A stretch of DNA of 64,000 nucleotides from Pseudopyrenochaeta lycopersici (GCA_003313425.1 NHZP01000032.1:488949-552948), one strand, 5' to 3'. Shown: positions 23,101-35,547, counted from the first letter of the stretch. The notes: generated by a model from the sequence alone, not told the origin. Numbers and translations: made by a program.

Positions 23101-26046
23101 TAAGTTAGTCTAAGACCTCCTTTACGTAGCTATTATAATCTTTCTTATTCTCTAAGTAGATTAGTATGTTATTTAGATACACTACGTAAGTGCGGTTTAC
23201 GAGCCCCCTAAGGGCTCTGTAGATGTAGGACTAGAAGGTTACTAGTACGTTAGATAATCTAAAGGGTAGAATAAAGTACTTAAAGTAGCTATACCGCGTC
23301 TTAAACGCTATTTTCTACTTATTACCCTCCTTAATCTAAAGTTTATAATAGGCGTCTTAGATATCTAACTTCGTAAAGATTTGCGCCTTTAAGAGGCGGT
23401 CTAGTATCTTGCTTATAAGAGGGATTAGGTACTAGTTCTTTATAGTTACTTTGTTTAGGCCTTAGTAGTCTACGTATAGCTAGAGTGTTCTATCTAATTT
23501 TAGTACGAAAAGGATTAGGGCCCCCGCTAGCAACGTGCTAGGCTAGATCTATCTCTTCTCCTACGCTGTGTTAAGGTATTCCTAGAGAATATCTAGCTCT
23601 TAGCGCGAGAGGTTATAAATAGGGAGGTTTAGGACTTTTTGTCCCTTCTCTAACGTAATCGCGTAGTCGTACTACCTATAGGGGCGCAGTACCTCTGTTT
23701 AATGCTTGCTAAAGGTAAGCTACTTATAGTGCAGCTTCTAGGGAACGTGCCTTAATTCCTCTTTATCTAGGCGGTCTCTAGCAGGGTCGACCTGTAGGGT
23801 ATCCTCCTTAGCTAGGCTAGGGAGGATATAGGGTGCTACTAGAAGGGTAGCGCGCTAATTAGAGTTCCTGTTACGTATACTAGACACTACGCGCTGTGCT
23901 GTCTTTACAGGCAGCTAGGCTAGCTAGGGTTCCCTTCGGACACACTCCTTTAGGTAGTCTGCGATACTAAGGACTAGGTTTCGCAGCTAAAGTAAGCCCT
24001 AGCGATAGAACTATTCTGCGTTATATTCTATATCTCTACTAGGCTTAGTAGGTTCTAATAGATTTGCGGCGGTTACTTAATGCATCTCCTCTCAGACTGC
24101 TCTTTTAGCCTTGCTAGTTAGGGTATTACAGGTTAGGGCTCCTAGGTAGAGGATGTAGGCTGTCTCTCTAGGGCTAACATCGCCTAACAGGTCCGCGGCG
24201 GTAACGACTTAGACCTAGTTAGTATCTCGCGCAGCCTACTATTCAAATTCTCCTATAGAGAATTAAATCTTAGGATTAGCTTCCCTTAGCTATAAGTATC
24301 TTAGGATAAGGTTATAGCCTTTAATATTAGTAGACTAAAATAGTTATAGGCTTACCTGTTTTGCTATGCCTTTTAAGTCCTAGTACTAGATAGACAGATT
24401 ATATATAGCTCCTAGTAGGAGTAGTTAATTATTAACTAGGCTTGCTGTAGGCTTCTAGTAGTAGTTTACTCTAGGTAGGAAGTAAAGCTAGGTAATCTTA
24501 CTTAATATAATGTTAATCTCCGCGCCTAAGTTATATAGGGCTTAGAGGGGGAGTAGGAGTCTATTAGCTACCTGTAGCTGGACTTTAATTGCTATCTAGA
24601 GTGCTTTCCTTTAGGTGTTAGGCCCTAGTAGTAGTTAGGACAGATTAGCGACTAAAGCGTTGCGTTTCCTAATTAAGGCCTAGGTTGAGTTTGTTTGTTA
24701 GCTCTGCCTCTTACGTTTCCCTAATTACAATTCTTCTAGTAGGGTTAGGTTATGCCTTACTTAGCTAGGTCCTAGGAGTTTTTAGGCGTCCTCTAGTACT
24801 GCAGCAGGTTCTATATAGGCTTTAGACGGGGCGATCTTTAGGAGTAGTTTGTCTCTAAGGGTCTGTTATCTTACTTCTTACTAGTCCTCTGCGGGTTAGA
24901 GAAGGAGTTTAACGCTAGGCGTTTGCCCTAAGAAGGGCCTTTAGCGTTAGCTTTTTAGGTGTCTCTTAGGAAGTAATTAGCGCAAGTTACAGTTTCTGCG
25001 TTACGTAGGGCTCTTTTAAACTTAGGCTACGAGTTAATAGTCTTAAGGACCCTAGTACGCATAATCTCCTTATAGTATTCCTCTAGAAGTCTTAACTATA
25101 TAAAGGTAATCTTTAGCTTATAGTTATCCTCTCTGTCCTCTAGCTTAAAGAAGTTATAGGTTAGAAGGGATTCCTTTTTCCTTAGCTAGAGGAGGAAGGT
25201 ATTAACGTTGTTGTCTCTCTACTACTTAAAGTTAAAGAACTAGAGGTAGTTATTATAGCAGGTAAGGATAGGATCTTAAACTAGCTTATGTTCCTCCTGT
25301 TTAAGGTAAGCCTATAAGGTAATGCTCCCTTTATTAATACGTTATTAGAGGAGTTCTTAGTGGACGTAATACTAGATAGTCTCTAGAGCCTAATAGGTGC
25401 GGGTTACTATGTCCTCTAGTACTTAGGCGTACGCGAAGGTAGTTTTGACGTCCTTTACCTATTAGTCTACCTGCTGTACCAATAGGGCTTAGGTTTCTAA
25501 TCCTACTTTTAGTTTAGGTTACACACTATTTAGAGCCTTAATAAGCTTCCCTGCCTTATTAAAGGCGGGCTAGGGGGGTTCTAGTAGCTTCCCAGCCTGT
25601 CCTACTCCTAGTACTTATAACGCGTAATTAATTTAGTCTTTTAGCTTTTTAATCGCTTCCTCTAAGGCTCTAGTCTCTTCTGCCTTAAAGAGGTTAGCTA
25701 ATAGACCTTAGATAAACGTTTTATTCGAGATTCCTGTTATTAGCTTTTTCCTAGCAGAAAGGAGTCAGGTTTCTGCTGGGACGTTAGCGGCACTAGACAC
25801 CTCTGTTAGGGTTTCGCTAACCTAGTTAAGTCTACTGCTATAAGTGCGTTAGTCTAGGGGTAGTCCTAACCCTTACTGCAGGGTACCTATTATGTTAGAG
25901 TCCTAGGGGTTTTAGTTTAAGGCGTCTAACGTGTTTGATTGTTAGGGGTCTTCTAATATCCCTAGGTCTCTCTGGGCGTCTTTAGTACTTCCTTAGGGAG
26001 GCTCTAGGTTAGCGTTGCTTCTAGGTCTTCTGCGAGTGCCTGCCAT
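20164..26046 (-). pseudogene. gag-pol of chromovirus C, copy 1
   Basis: Gag-like ORF from ATG 26046 (MAGTRRRPRSNANLEPP...), just after a poly-T/poly-A tract at 26060. Reverse transcriptase has YLNNILIYL at about 23152-23195 (canonical YLDDILIYS; both Asp read as Asn). The integrase C-terminal half has YLRIYINYQQDN-VELLPYAEYAYN at about 21025-21110. A chromodomain (DAT-ExEENL) sits at about 20385-20440. Stops are almost all TAA/TAG. Length is normal for gag-pol. Confidence 0.82.
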
Positions 26047-26172
26047 AATACTTCCTCTTTTTTTTTTTTCTTCTTTTACTGTTAGGTTGTGGGCGTGCTG
26101 TCCCCGGGCTCTCGACGGTACTTCAGAGGAGAGTTTCTTAACTACTACCCCTAGGGTAAGAAGGATTAGAAT

Positions 26173-26377
26173 TGTTAGGGACTGTTAGTAGAGGTTAAGG
26201 TTAAGTAATATAGGATAGTATTAAGACTAATCCTTAACCTCTGCTTAGAGGGGGTAGCTCTCGTTTATATACTAGCCTGTCTCTAGTGCAGTCCTGAGCC
26301 TTTCCGGGCTCTATTCGGTATGGGTCCGAGGGCCCTCCGCTGGGTCGTCTCCCGCTAGGTCTAGTGTGTTCGTAACA
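26173..26377 (-). repeat. 5' LTR of element C copy 1
   Basis: 205 bp. The less mutated of the pair (retains ccgggctctattcggtatgg). Followed by the TGCAG target duplication. Confidence 0.93.
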
Positions 26378-29300
26378 TGCAGCCAGACAACGGTAGTAGA
26401 CTAGTAATAAAGTTAACTGTTAAGTCTTGCTACGTACGACTAGGTACTAGTAACGGGCGTAGGTATCCGTGCTTACTGTCTCTCTACAGGGTGCTTTGTC
26501 TATATAAGCTGCAATTCCGTACGAATTAGCGGACGTTTTCGCTTATACCTGGCTAGTACTAGGTACTAGCTAGCGTGCGGTACGTTTCTTCTCTTCCTAG
26601 GTGACCTATTTGCACAGCTAGATATGCTTGCTAGATAATTCCTGTACGAAGGGGTTTATTTTCAGGCACCTAGATCCTAGATCTCTATTAGAGCTTTCTC
26701 TCTAAGTTGATTGTGCAATCTCCTAGTAATATAGCAAGTTTCTTTGTTATACTAGGTAGTAACCTAGCACCTAGCTTTATAGTGTTGTAGACTTCCTAAT
26801 AAGTTAAGTTGTCTTATACAGCTTAGTCCTAGTATTTAGTAATTAAGTCCTTAAGGATTAGAGCTTTTAGTAGGGACTCAGCTATAATTAAGCTGTTAAG
26901 GGTTAACGTAGGGGTTCATACAACCCCTATAACTGTTAGATCTTGCTATTAGGCTAGTACTAATATAACAAACTCTCTGCTTACTAGGCAGCTGTCGTCT
27001 GTTCCTTATAGTAGGTCCTGGTCTCTTCTAGATAGTGCGTCCGCTTAGGTGTTCTCCTTGCCTAGATAGTACTGTAGCTTTATATTATTAAACTGTAATA
27101 GGTAAACTAACTATTATACGTGTTATTCTATTATCTTTTACTTCTTTATAAAGTACTCTAGGTTCTTATAGTTAGTAATTACTTTAAATTCTTATATGCT
27201 ATAGAGTTCTGCGTCCTATTTATTTAGGCATATAATAACTACTAGTAACTCCTTATTATAAATTAGGTAGTTGCTCTTATACGCTAGAAATTTCTTTAAG
27301 AGGTAAGCTACCGTGCGAAGGGTTCCTTACTCATCTTCTTATAATAGTACCCCGCTTATAGTAAAGCCTAAAGAGTTATATTCTACTATTATCTGTTATT
27401 TAAGTAAGAAAGTAGTAAGGACTTCGTCTGCTAAGAATACATCCTTAAGAGCTTAGAAACTCTGCTCTTATTCTGTGTCTTATAAGAATTTCTCTTCTTT
27501 TCTTATTAGCTGTATAAGAGGCTCTGCTAGTTAGGAGAAGTTTAGGATAAAGTATCTATAGAAGTTAGTAAACCCTAGGAATTCTTATACGCCTTTAACT
27601 ATTATTAGGGCCTCCTATTCTTAAATAGCTTAGACTTTCTTAGGGTCTATAGATATACCCTTCTATACTTCTAGGATAAAGCTAAGGTACTTTATACGCT
27701 AAATATTAAACTTATATTTACTTAGTTCTAGGTATAGTCCTACTTCTTATAGGCGATCTAATACTTTTTATACGTAGGCGTAGTACTAAGAGAGGGATCT
27801 TTTAGTAAAGATAAGGATATTATCTAGGTATATAGAGGCGAAGTTATCTAAGAAGTCTTGTAGGGCCTAGTTAATATACCTCTAGAAGGTACTTAGTATA
27901 TTTACTAAGCTAAAAGGTGTTACTAGCTACTTATATAATCTAAATTATGTTTAAAACGCAGTTATCTATTCTAATCCTTTACTTATCCTTATCTTATAGA
28001 ATACTGCAGTAACGTCTAGCTTAGTATAATATATAGCTTATCTAATTTAGTTTAACGTCTTACATATAAGAGGTAGTAGGTAATAGTCCTTCTTAGTTAG
28101 GGCGTTAAGAGCTCTGTAGTCTACACAGAATTGTAGTCCTCCTCCTAGCTTGCGTACGAATAGTATGGGTAAGGCTGCTAGTAAGCTGCTTATACAGATA
28201 AACCCTTTGTCTAGGAGGTCTAATAGCGTCTTCCTTAGTACTAAGAGTTTATCTCTTAATATTACGTAGAAAGGTCTGTACAGTATCTCTAGCTTCTGTC
28301 TATCCTTCTCTTCTAACTCTATTACGTAGTCTTGTTATAGGCCTTACTATAGGGGTAGCTTATTTCCTTCCTTAGGTAGGAACATCTTTAGATAAGGTTG
28401 TACGTAAGCTAGCAGGGCGTTACATATTTCCTACAGTATTTTCTAGACCTTTAGGCGTAGTGCTTTCTTAATATCTCTTAAGCTTATAGTAAAGATTTAA
28501 GTCTTACTATAGCTTTATTTATAGTATCGTACGTAGTATTAGAAAGCTACAGCTAATACTAGGGTACAGCTAAAGTCTAGGGTAGCATGTTTTATACTGC
28601 GTACAGTAACTTTATATACTTTTAAGTACAGAAGTTTCTTCTCTGCGTTAATAACGCCTTTAATACTCTCTAACTAAGTCTTCCTAAGAATTATGTTATA
28701 TTAGTAAGTAGTTAGGGTAACGTACGCAGCTGCGTGCTGCTGTATTCCTCCTACGTCTAATAAAAATTTAGTAACGTATAACACTATACTCTTTTATTTA
28801 TTTACCCCTTTAATCTTAATAGGGAGGATCTTAATACATAGTAAGTTTAAGTCCCTTACGAGTTTCTTACTTAATAAACAGTAGGTGCAGTAACTATTAT
28901 TAATTATAGCAGTAGCTAGTTATACAGAATTAATAATAACATTTATAGATATAGGTTTTATAGTTACTAGCTGTAGTAAAAGTAACTTTATTATTTATAT
29001 AGGGTTTTAGACTTATGCGGGCTCTAGCACACAACTTCGTACTAGAGCTACTCTTTTCCCTTATCTAAGGAGGATAAGGATTCTGTTACTTATTTAGTAG
29101 TTATAGATATAATCTTTATAAGTTTTATAGGTTTATTAACCTGTCTTATATAATAGCCTTCTTAGCTGTTTAATAACTTTATCGTACACTAGGCTACTTA
29201 GTAGTTATACAGACTACACCTTAAACAGGCGCTATTCTCTTTTCTTTCTTAGACCTGTTTACGTATTCCCTAGAATTCTTTTCTAAGTTTTACATAGAGC

Positions 29301-30362
29301 TAGTAAGCTCCTATAGAAGTTATCTAGTCTATCTTATTATTATCTCTTTAGGTTATTAGTTAGCTTTACATGTTGTACGCTTTGCCTATATAGCTCTTAC
29401 TTATAGTAATTCTCTCTATAGCTTTTAAATTTTCCTAGGTTACCCTAGTCTATTATATAAACTCTTTATATATTTCTCTAAATAGTAGTTAATAACCTAC
29501 TTAGGTTTTTAGCAGCTTACTATTTAAGCTGCTCTTAAGATAGTTAATCTTCTAAATATAGCTTACGTTGTCTAACCTAGCTTTAAGAAGCTTAAGGTTA
29601 AACGCTTAAATATAAGGGTTAAATTCTGTTCTTCCTTACTTAGTTATACAGAGGTATTTAAGGGCTTTCTCTCTTACTATAGGGTCCTTAAAGAAGTTAT
29701 TAAGGTAGGACTATAGCTTAAGGAGGAATAGCGTTACTAGCCTATTTATAAGGTTTATTACATATAGGCTAAGGGCGTTAAACGCTTAGCCTGTCGTACG
29801 AGTAATAACATAATTTACTCTACTATTATTGTCTAGGTAGGCTGCACAGTCTCTGTACAGCTTTACTTAGACCTTTATTTTCTATTAAAGATATTACTCA
29901 TGCGAGCCTTTCTTAAAGACTTCTATATTTAGCAGTCTTAGTTTCCTAGTCTCTTATACAGGAGAGTCTTACTATTCTATTAAAAAGGGGGTAGAGACTG
30001 TGCGTGCTGTTTGTGCACTGCTTAATTTAGCGACTAAGTTCTTTAGCTCTTAAACTTGGTTCTGCAATAACTCGTACAGCTAGCTCTGCTATTAACTAGC
30101 TAACTTGTTAAGGCTGTCTTATAAGGAGTTAACTATTGCTAATAGATCTTCTGCTAAGGGTTAGTTATTGCGTAGTTGTTAGGGGTTGTGCTGATGCAAC
30201 TAGTGTTACTAAGGTGCGTGCTGGTGCAGCTAGTGTTACTGCTGTCCTAAGGCTCCTGTCATCTACATCTAGTGCTCTTGTTATTGTAGCTTGTACGCTT
30301 GTTAGTTTAAGGGCCCTTAGTGTCCGTCCATTATTTTTTTAAGTTGTTAATCTTTCTCCTTA

Positions 30363-30612
30363 TATTATGGGCGAAGAGGCCTAACTAACGAGTGTGCATT
30401 TGTCCTATACTACAGAAGGAGAAAGATAGAGAAGAGGTTACAGGTATCCTTAGAGGATATATATATATGTTCGTACGAGCGAAGAGGAACGTGCTCCTCT
30501 AGCTGCTAACTTATACGAGCTAATAAGAAAAGGGGGCAGAGGAGATTAAGGAGTTCTTTCCCCGTGCGATAGTAGCGAAGCCTCTCCTGCTTAAAGGGCG
30601 CAGCCCATTACA
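30363..30612 (-). repeat. 5' LTR of element B
   Basis: 250 bp, ends with intact CATTACA; partner of 8709-8958. Followed by the TAGAC duplication and the rest of the split 221-bp solo LTR. Confidence 0.9.
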
Positions 30613-30961
30613 TAGACCTCTTCTAGGGCTAGCGCGCACTATAACAGACCTACTTAAAACCTGCGCTAGCTGCGCAGAGTAGGGATAATAAGTATTATTC
30701 TCTCTTATAGCTAAGTTACAGTAATACAGAACTATCTCTTTACTATTACCTGTGGTGTAAAGCAAGTACTATTGCCTGAAACCATACGTTACATATAAAG
30801 TATTTTTATTATCTAAAAATAGCTTTAGCTTTAGCTATTATCTATTAAAGAGATAGTATATAGATAACTATTAATATTAATAAAGTATATTTAAGATAAA
30901 ATAGAACTAAGCTTATTACTTAAAAGCCTCTAAAAATATTTAAAGCTTAAAAATAGTTATA

Positions 30962-31084
30962 TGTTAGCCAACACGGTTAGCTCCTCACGTGCTCTGTTAT
31001 ATAAGCATCCACAGGGTATATAGTTCCCTTGTGTCTCATTTGATAGGAATCAACCTAGTTCCTCCTGCCTGCTGCCCACTAACA
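30962..31084. repeat. Short solo LTR (123 bp)
   Basis: Starts TGTTAGCCAACAC, ends CCCACTAACA (inverted terminal TGTTAG/CTAACA), with a perfect duplication TTATA on both sides (30957-30961, 31085-31089). Length and ends suit a Copia-type LTR. It keeps a near-normal base composition inside RIP-mutated DNA. Confidence 0.8.
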
Positions 31085-31293
31085 TTATATATATATAGTG
31101 CCCTTCTAAAAGTTCTTACTGCACTAGTATAATACGCTCTATTATAATTATATTACTATAATACTAAATTCTTTAAGAAATAGACTAAAATATATATAAA
31201 TATTCTAATTTAATAGTTTAGTAGTAAAATTAAATTATTAGTATATTATATAGTAGTACTATAGTTACTAAAGTTACTAATATATTTAGCTAT

Positions 31294-31595
31294 TGTAAGG
31301 CAGTCAACACACACAGTTGGGACGGTCTTGGTTGAAGAAACTCAATTTAAAAGGAAATGGACAAAATAGCAGATACCTCTTACCTTCGGGGGAGAGGTGC
31401 TGCCTATATACATGAGCTAGATCAGGCTAGTCCCGATCCAGTTATCCAGCTAGGTGAAAGGTAAGAGGTAAGAGTTACCTTTTACCTGCGTCTAGTAGCT
31501 TGGCAGGATCGTTACCTTTCACCTGCGTCTAGTAGCTTGGAAGGATTAAACCCTTTTACCTGCGTCTAGTAACCTGAAAGGATTGAACCCTAACA
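31294..31595. repeat. Solo LTR (302 bp) with internal tandem repeats
   Basis: Starts TGTAAGGCAGTC, ends AACCCTAACA, flanked by GCTAT on both sides (31289-31293, 31596-31600). Inside, a unit of about 38 bp containing ttacctgcgtctagtagc is repeated three times (31475-31590). Little RIP. Inserted in the mariner fossil. Confidence 0.85.
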
Positions 31596-32287
31596 GCTAT
31601 AGTAAATCTAGTATATATAATATTAAGAAAAAATATTAATAAACTAGTAAAATAATAGATAAACTTTATAATAGTAGGCTACTTATACTATTACTTTATT
31701 AAAAGAAAATCATTTATTTTAAAGTACGTATATAGCTAAAAATTATATATAAAGAGCTAGCTAAAGAAGTAGTAGTTATAAATATAAATAGTACTACTTG
31801 AAAGCTACTTAGCTATTTTATATTATAGTAATATCTTAAAAAATAAAGCTTTACTAAATCTCTTTATAAAAAGCATCTAAAACTTAATAAAGTATGTATA
31901 TTATAGTAGCTTAAGTTCTATAAAAAGTACTCTTATTTTTTTATTAGTATTAATATACTATATACTTCTTAGATAAATACTCTTTTTAAAAAAGCTTAAA
32001 GTAAATATAAAAGTAAGTATTTTATAATTTATAAAAGAAATAAAAAATAATAATACGTTAAACTTATAGCTATAGTAAGAAAGTAGTATAAAAAGTATAA
32101 AGTTTAATATAGCTAGATAAATATAGGCGTATATAAAAGAGCTTTTTAGTTATAATAAAGTATAATCTTAATACTCCAAACTATAAATACTCTACTAAAA
32201 GTGATATTAACGCTTTAAAGAAAAGTATTTTATAATTATAGTATTATTTATAGCTTTATATATAAGATAATATATATATATATATAT

Positions 32288-32511
32288 TGTCCGTACGAGG
32301 TGAACCGCTCATTCTTGTACCTATTCGGCCCGACTCTCAGGGGCTCTCAGGGGCTTATAGGCAGCCTATATAGAGGTCTCTCTCTCGCACGAGAGAGAGG
32401 CCAGGTCAAGGAATACAACTATCTTTCATCTCCCCCCTGGGCGTACGCGCGTGCGGCTCTGTTGGTACCACCAGATGCGTAGCTATCTAGAGAGGTAAAA
32501 GCCAACCGACA
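32288..32511. repeat. Solo LTR (224 bp) with a strong hairpin
   Basis: Starts TGTCCGTACGAGG, ends AGCCAACCGACA, with TATAT on both sides (32283-32287 and 32512-32516; weaker evidence because the target is a TA run). It contains a palindrome (tctctctctcg / cgagagagag) at about 32377-32400. GC-rich and not RIP-mutated. It interrupts the mariner transposase near its second catalytic motif. Confidence 0.75.
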
Positions 32512-35150
32512 TATATAACTATAGCTATAAAAAGATTTCTAGCTAAGTACTATATGAGTATAGTTAATTAGTTACCTTACTTACTTAATTTTAACTTAAT
32601 TAAGTACCTCTAGTAGTATCTTAATAAGCTTATATATAAATTTTATCTTTAGTATAATAATTATAGTTAAGCTATAGAAGAGTAAGATAGCTTTTATATA
32701 ATATTAAAAAGTTACTAGCATTATATACTAGCTAGCTTAATTTAGCGCCTTGTTATAAGTATACTATAATAAATTAATATATATATATAAAAGCGTAAGG
32801 GTAGTAAATAAAATATTAAACTTATATATAACTACTACTTTAAAAAAATTAAATTATATTATATATTAGCTAAGATTTATAGTATTAAAGTTTTATGCCT
32901 ATATACTAGTAAGGGTAGCTTATGCGTGCGCAGTAAGAACTTTTAGAAGGGCACTGTATAGAGAAATTTATCTTTATTTATAAACTATACTTATTAGCGC
33001 TTAAGCTTATCTATTACTTATCTATTTACTATTTTAAAAAGTAAAAAGTAACTAATATTAAAAGGCTATAGCTTATAAGATATATAAAGAAGTATATAAA
33101 GAGTAATAATATTCCTCTTCATCTAGTAAGTATTAAATATAAGTATTATATAGCTACTATTACTATTTAGTATAAGAAAGTATAAGAAAGTATAAGAAAG
33201 TATTAGCCTCTAATTATATATAAAGCTATAAAAATATTATAATATTTTAACTAAGTAATACTAAAGTTATTAGTTATCTATTTATTATTACTTATACTAA
33301 TACTCTAGTTACTAAGTAACTTAAGCTTAAGACTATACTATAATACTTAGAAGACTTTACTCTTAAAAGTAATAAAGATAAGTAGTATAAAGCCTATAGT
33401 ACTTATATACTTAATTATTATTATTTTATTATAGTTACTAAGTTATATAACAGTTACTTATCTAATAGTATTAGAGCTAGTAATAACTTTAATATTAATT
33501 ATTATAAACTTAGTTTTATTAAAGTTATATATATTTTTATCTAATATCTTATATATTTAAATTAGATCACTTATAAAGTTATACTAGCTCTTTATTTTTA
33601 TAAAAAATTTATATTTTACGTACTATAAGTAGAATCTATAGTTCTACTTTATTTAAAGCTCTAACTAAGCTATAATAAAATAAAAAACTTAGTTTTTACT
33701 AAAAAGAAGTAGAAGAGGCTACTAGCCTTATATAGTAAGAATAGTATCTCTTATTTAATATATATTAAAAATATAAAGTAGAAAGCTTTATTAATAAACC
33801 TCTATTTCTTAGTAGGTATTAGCTTATATTTCTTTATATTAGTAGTAAGTTAAAGCTAATAGCCTTTAAGGCGCTATTATAGCGTTATTTAAGGGATACT
33901 AAATAAGTACGTAGCTCTACGCATACTTTTAATTTATTATAAATTAATTACCTAAGATATAAGAAGGACTTAGTCCTCCTTTTAAGCTACTAGAGGCTGT
34001 TATTGCGTGGCTATTTAAGTTGTTATGTAGGTAAGCGCGTTAGTGTTAATAAGGTAGCCTACTAGCTAGTGTTACCAACTAACTAGTGGAACACGTTATA
34101 AGTCTTATCTATATTATAGTTAGACTAGATAAAGTAGAAGTGTAATATACGTTTGAAGTGATTTATAGCTTAAAAACCTTTGCTTATCCTAACATCCTTC
34201 ATTAATAATCTTATAGCGTACGATACAAAGGTTAAAATTTAGTAGAACTATATAGTATTAGTTCTAAATCCTCTAGCTTACGTATAAGATACTTACACGC
34301 TAGTTTCTTGCTCTATTAGGAGTCTAAAGAAGAGAGAGTGTTGGTTGGAACTAGTTTTGGATATAGTTCTGTACTTGCAAGCGTAGCTGAAGGTAGATTT
34401 TTATATAAGGATTCGTACGATCCTAAGGAAGAGATCGTGCTGTAGCTGTACTCTCAAATCCTAGAGATTAAAAAACACTTGTACACTATTTAAGTGTCTC
34501 TTACGGAAGATAACTATTAATATCCTAACTTCTAATATCTTCCTTTGTTGTACAAAGCTATGTACTATTAAAAAAGACACCCTAGTTCTATACATAGCTT
34601 CTTAGATAGTTATAGAGCATAAATAGCTTTCTAACTACCGCATTTAGTCAGTTCTTCTGCTTTTAGATAGAGTGAGAATTCTAGAGTTGTACGAAGCTCT
34701 AGAGTTCCTCCCTTAAGATTAGGATATACACAGCATATAGACTAATCTAATCTGCTATGCTATCTTTTAACAATTTCCCTATCGTACGTAAGGTAGTAAA
34801 ATAGTTCTATACATCTTAGTCAAGTGTAGAATAAACGTATAATATAGAGCTTACTTACCACTAGAATAGAAGTCCCTTTAAAAGCTGCTGCTACTAAGGT
34901 TTAATACGTTAGTTCAATATACTAGTACTATAGAGATAGTATTCTTAAAACTTAGGGTCTAGCTCGTACGTAGTTTGCAGTTAGTAGTAAGCATCTGCAA
35001 GCATAGTTGTCTTAGTACCTCTATCTAATCGTACAAAGCGTAGTTGTAGCTCTACTGCCTTAAGAATCTAGAAAAACTAGTGTACCTTCTCCTCACTATC
35101 TTAAATGATAACAGCCGAGTAATAGTGTTTCAGCGAAGTGATATTTCTAA

Positions 35151-35547
35151 ATTAGCTACTCCGTGATATATGTGATGGCATTTGTCTCTGCCCAATAAGC
35201 ATGAGGCGTCTGGCAGCGCGGTACAATAGGTCACGGCGCGTTGTCTGCAACACCAAAGCATGTTATTTCTCAATGCTTAAAACCTTTACGTGCGTAGCGG
35301 TCGGAGCCGAGCAGCCAGAAACATAACGCCGAGCAGAAATGGAATCAACAGATTAGAGGTCCGACGACCTGATTACTACACTCAATCCTTAGTTAGAGGG
35401 TAAAGGAATCATTCCGTCAAGAGAAGTAGTTGCGAATAGAGACTGAAGGCCCGATAGCCAGACTGGCGGTCGAATTCGTTAGCGTACAGTTTACTAATCA
35501 AAATTTGATTGTACCGAGGTGACCAGAATACAGCACCATGATCGTCC
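35151..35547. other. Transition to normal-composition DNA; no gene seen
   Basis: CpA and TpG reappear from about 35150, marking the left edge of the gene island. Nothing recognisable is encoded here. Confidence 0.5.

Larger units (their letters stand above)
18226..26377 (-). mobile_element. Gypsy chromovirus C, copy 1, full length (8,152 bp), inserted in element B
   Basis: LTRs of 205 bp at 18226-18430 and 26173-26377 (plus-strand ends TGTTAGGGACTG...GTTCATAACA), with a perfect target duplication TGCAG (18221-18225 and 26378-26382). Pol is on the minus strand. The plus-strand ctccccttttttta run after 18430 is the polypurine tract and makes the left LTR the 3' LTR. A second copy begins at 53626. 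The element is longer than A and D because of a large spliced opposite-strand ORF next to the 3' LTR. Confidence 0.95.
17180..30331 (-). pseudogene. gag-pol of chromovirus B (interrupted by element C)
   Basis: Two parts, 26383-30331 and 17180-18225, separated by element C. Gag appears to start at ATG 30331 (MDGH...). RT has YLDNILIFT at 27801-27840 (canonical YLDDILIF; second Asp now Asn). Integrase is cut by element C near its DxxxLS..NxIVVVD region at 18225, and its AYHPQTDGQTER block is at about 17965-18060. A KYKVRD-V-LDLRHVRTTRRSKKL block is near 17590. A chromodomain with K-KGYxNxT-ExEENL lies at about 17220-17400. All stops are TAA/TAG. Lengths and order fit a normal chromovirus. Confidence 0.82.
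8709..30612 (-). mobile_element. Gypsy chromovirus B, complete but nested (net about 6.7 kb)
   Basis: A retrotransposon on the minus strand with 250-bp LTRs at 8709-8958 (3') and 30363-30612 (5'), flanked by a perfect 5-bp target duplication TAGAC (8704-8708 and 30613-30617). A purine-rich tract on the minus strand (plus-strand 8959-8975, ccctcctcctcc) directly follows the 3' LTR, as expected for second-strand priming. It contains three later insertions: element A, a hAT-type MITE and element C. Removing these and their duplications leaves about 6.7 kb, a normal full-length Gypsy size. RIP has stopped every frame. It also carries a plus-strand ORF between pol and the 3' LTR (see the 9270-17179 entry). 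Confidence 0.9.
8664..30793. repeat. Solo LTR (221-bp family), split by element B
   Basis: The two outer pieces 8664-8708 and 30618-30793 join across the TAGAC target duplication of element B to give 221 bp. This matches a second, uninterrupted copy at 51860-52080 in length and order: it starts TGTTGTAAATC (here TATTATAAATC by RIP) and ends ACGTTACA. TG...CA ends and the uniform length indicate a solo LTR. I see no clean target duplication for this family, although both copies have 'ataataaag' on the left. Confidence 0.7.
31096..32956 (+). mobile_element. Tc1/mariner-type element (fossil), split by two solo LTRs
   Basis: Inverted ends of about 27 bp: left TAGTGCCCTTCTAAAAG..., right ...CTTTTAGAAGGGCACTG, each next to a TA (31094-31095, 32957-32958), the target duplication of Tc1/mariner elements. 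Removing two inserted LTRs and their duplications leaves about 1.3 kb, a classic mariner length. A plus-strand frame reads a DNxPxH-like block across the LTR insertion near 32270-32520 and, at 32573-32632, a relic of the SPDLNPIEHLWWYLKK motif, which holds the last catalytic acidic region. It is almost unreadable from RIP. Confidence 0.75.
30794..35150. other. Very AT-rich RIP-mutated block
   Basis: Dominated by ta, tta and tag words. Apart from the mariner fossil and three solo LTRs listed separately, I recognise no gene. Positions 32959-34020 are extremely AT-rich, with a short tandem repeat (tataagaaag, three units, 33171-33200). Positions 34020-35150 are less extreme and may be a decayed gene, but no frame could be assigned to a family. 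Confidence 0.6.

Noticed and set aside
30520..30765. 81-codon minus-strand frame
   Set aside because: It spans the junction of the element B LTR and the older solo LTR, so it cannot be a gene.
32300..32482. 60-codon plus-strand frame
   Set aside because: It lies wholly within a solo LTR with a target duplication.
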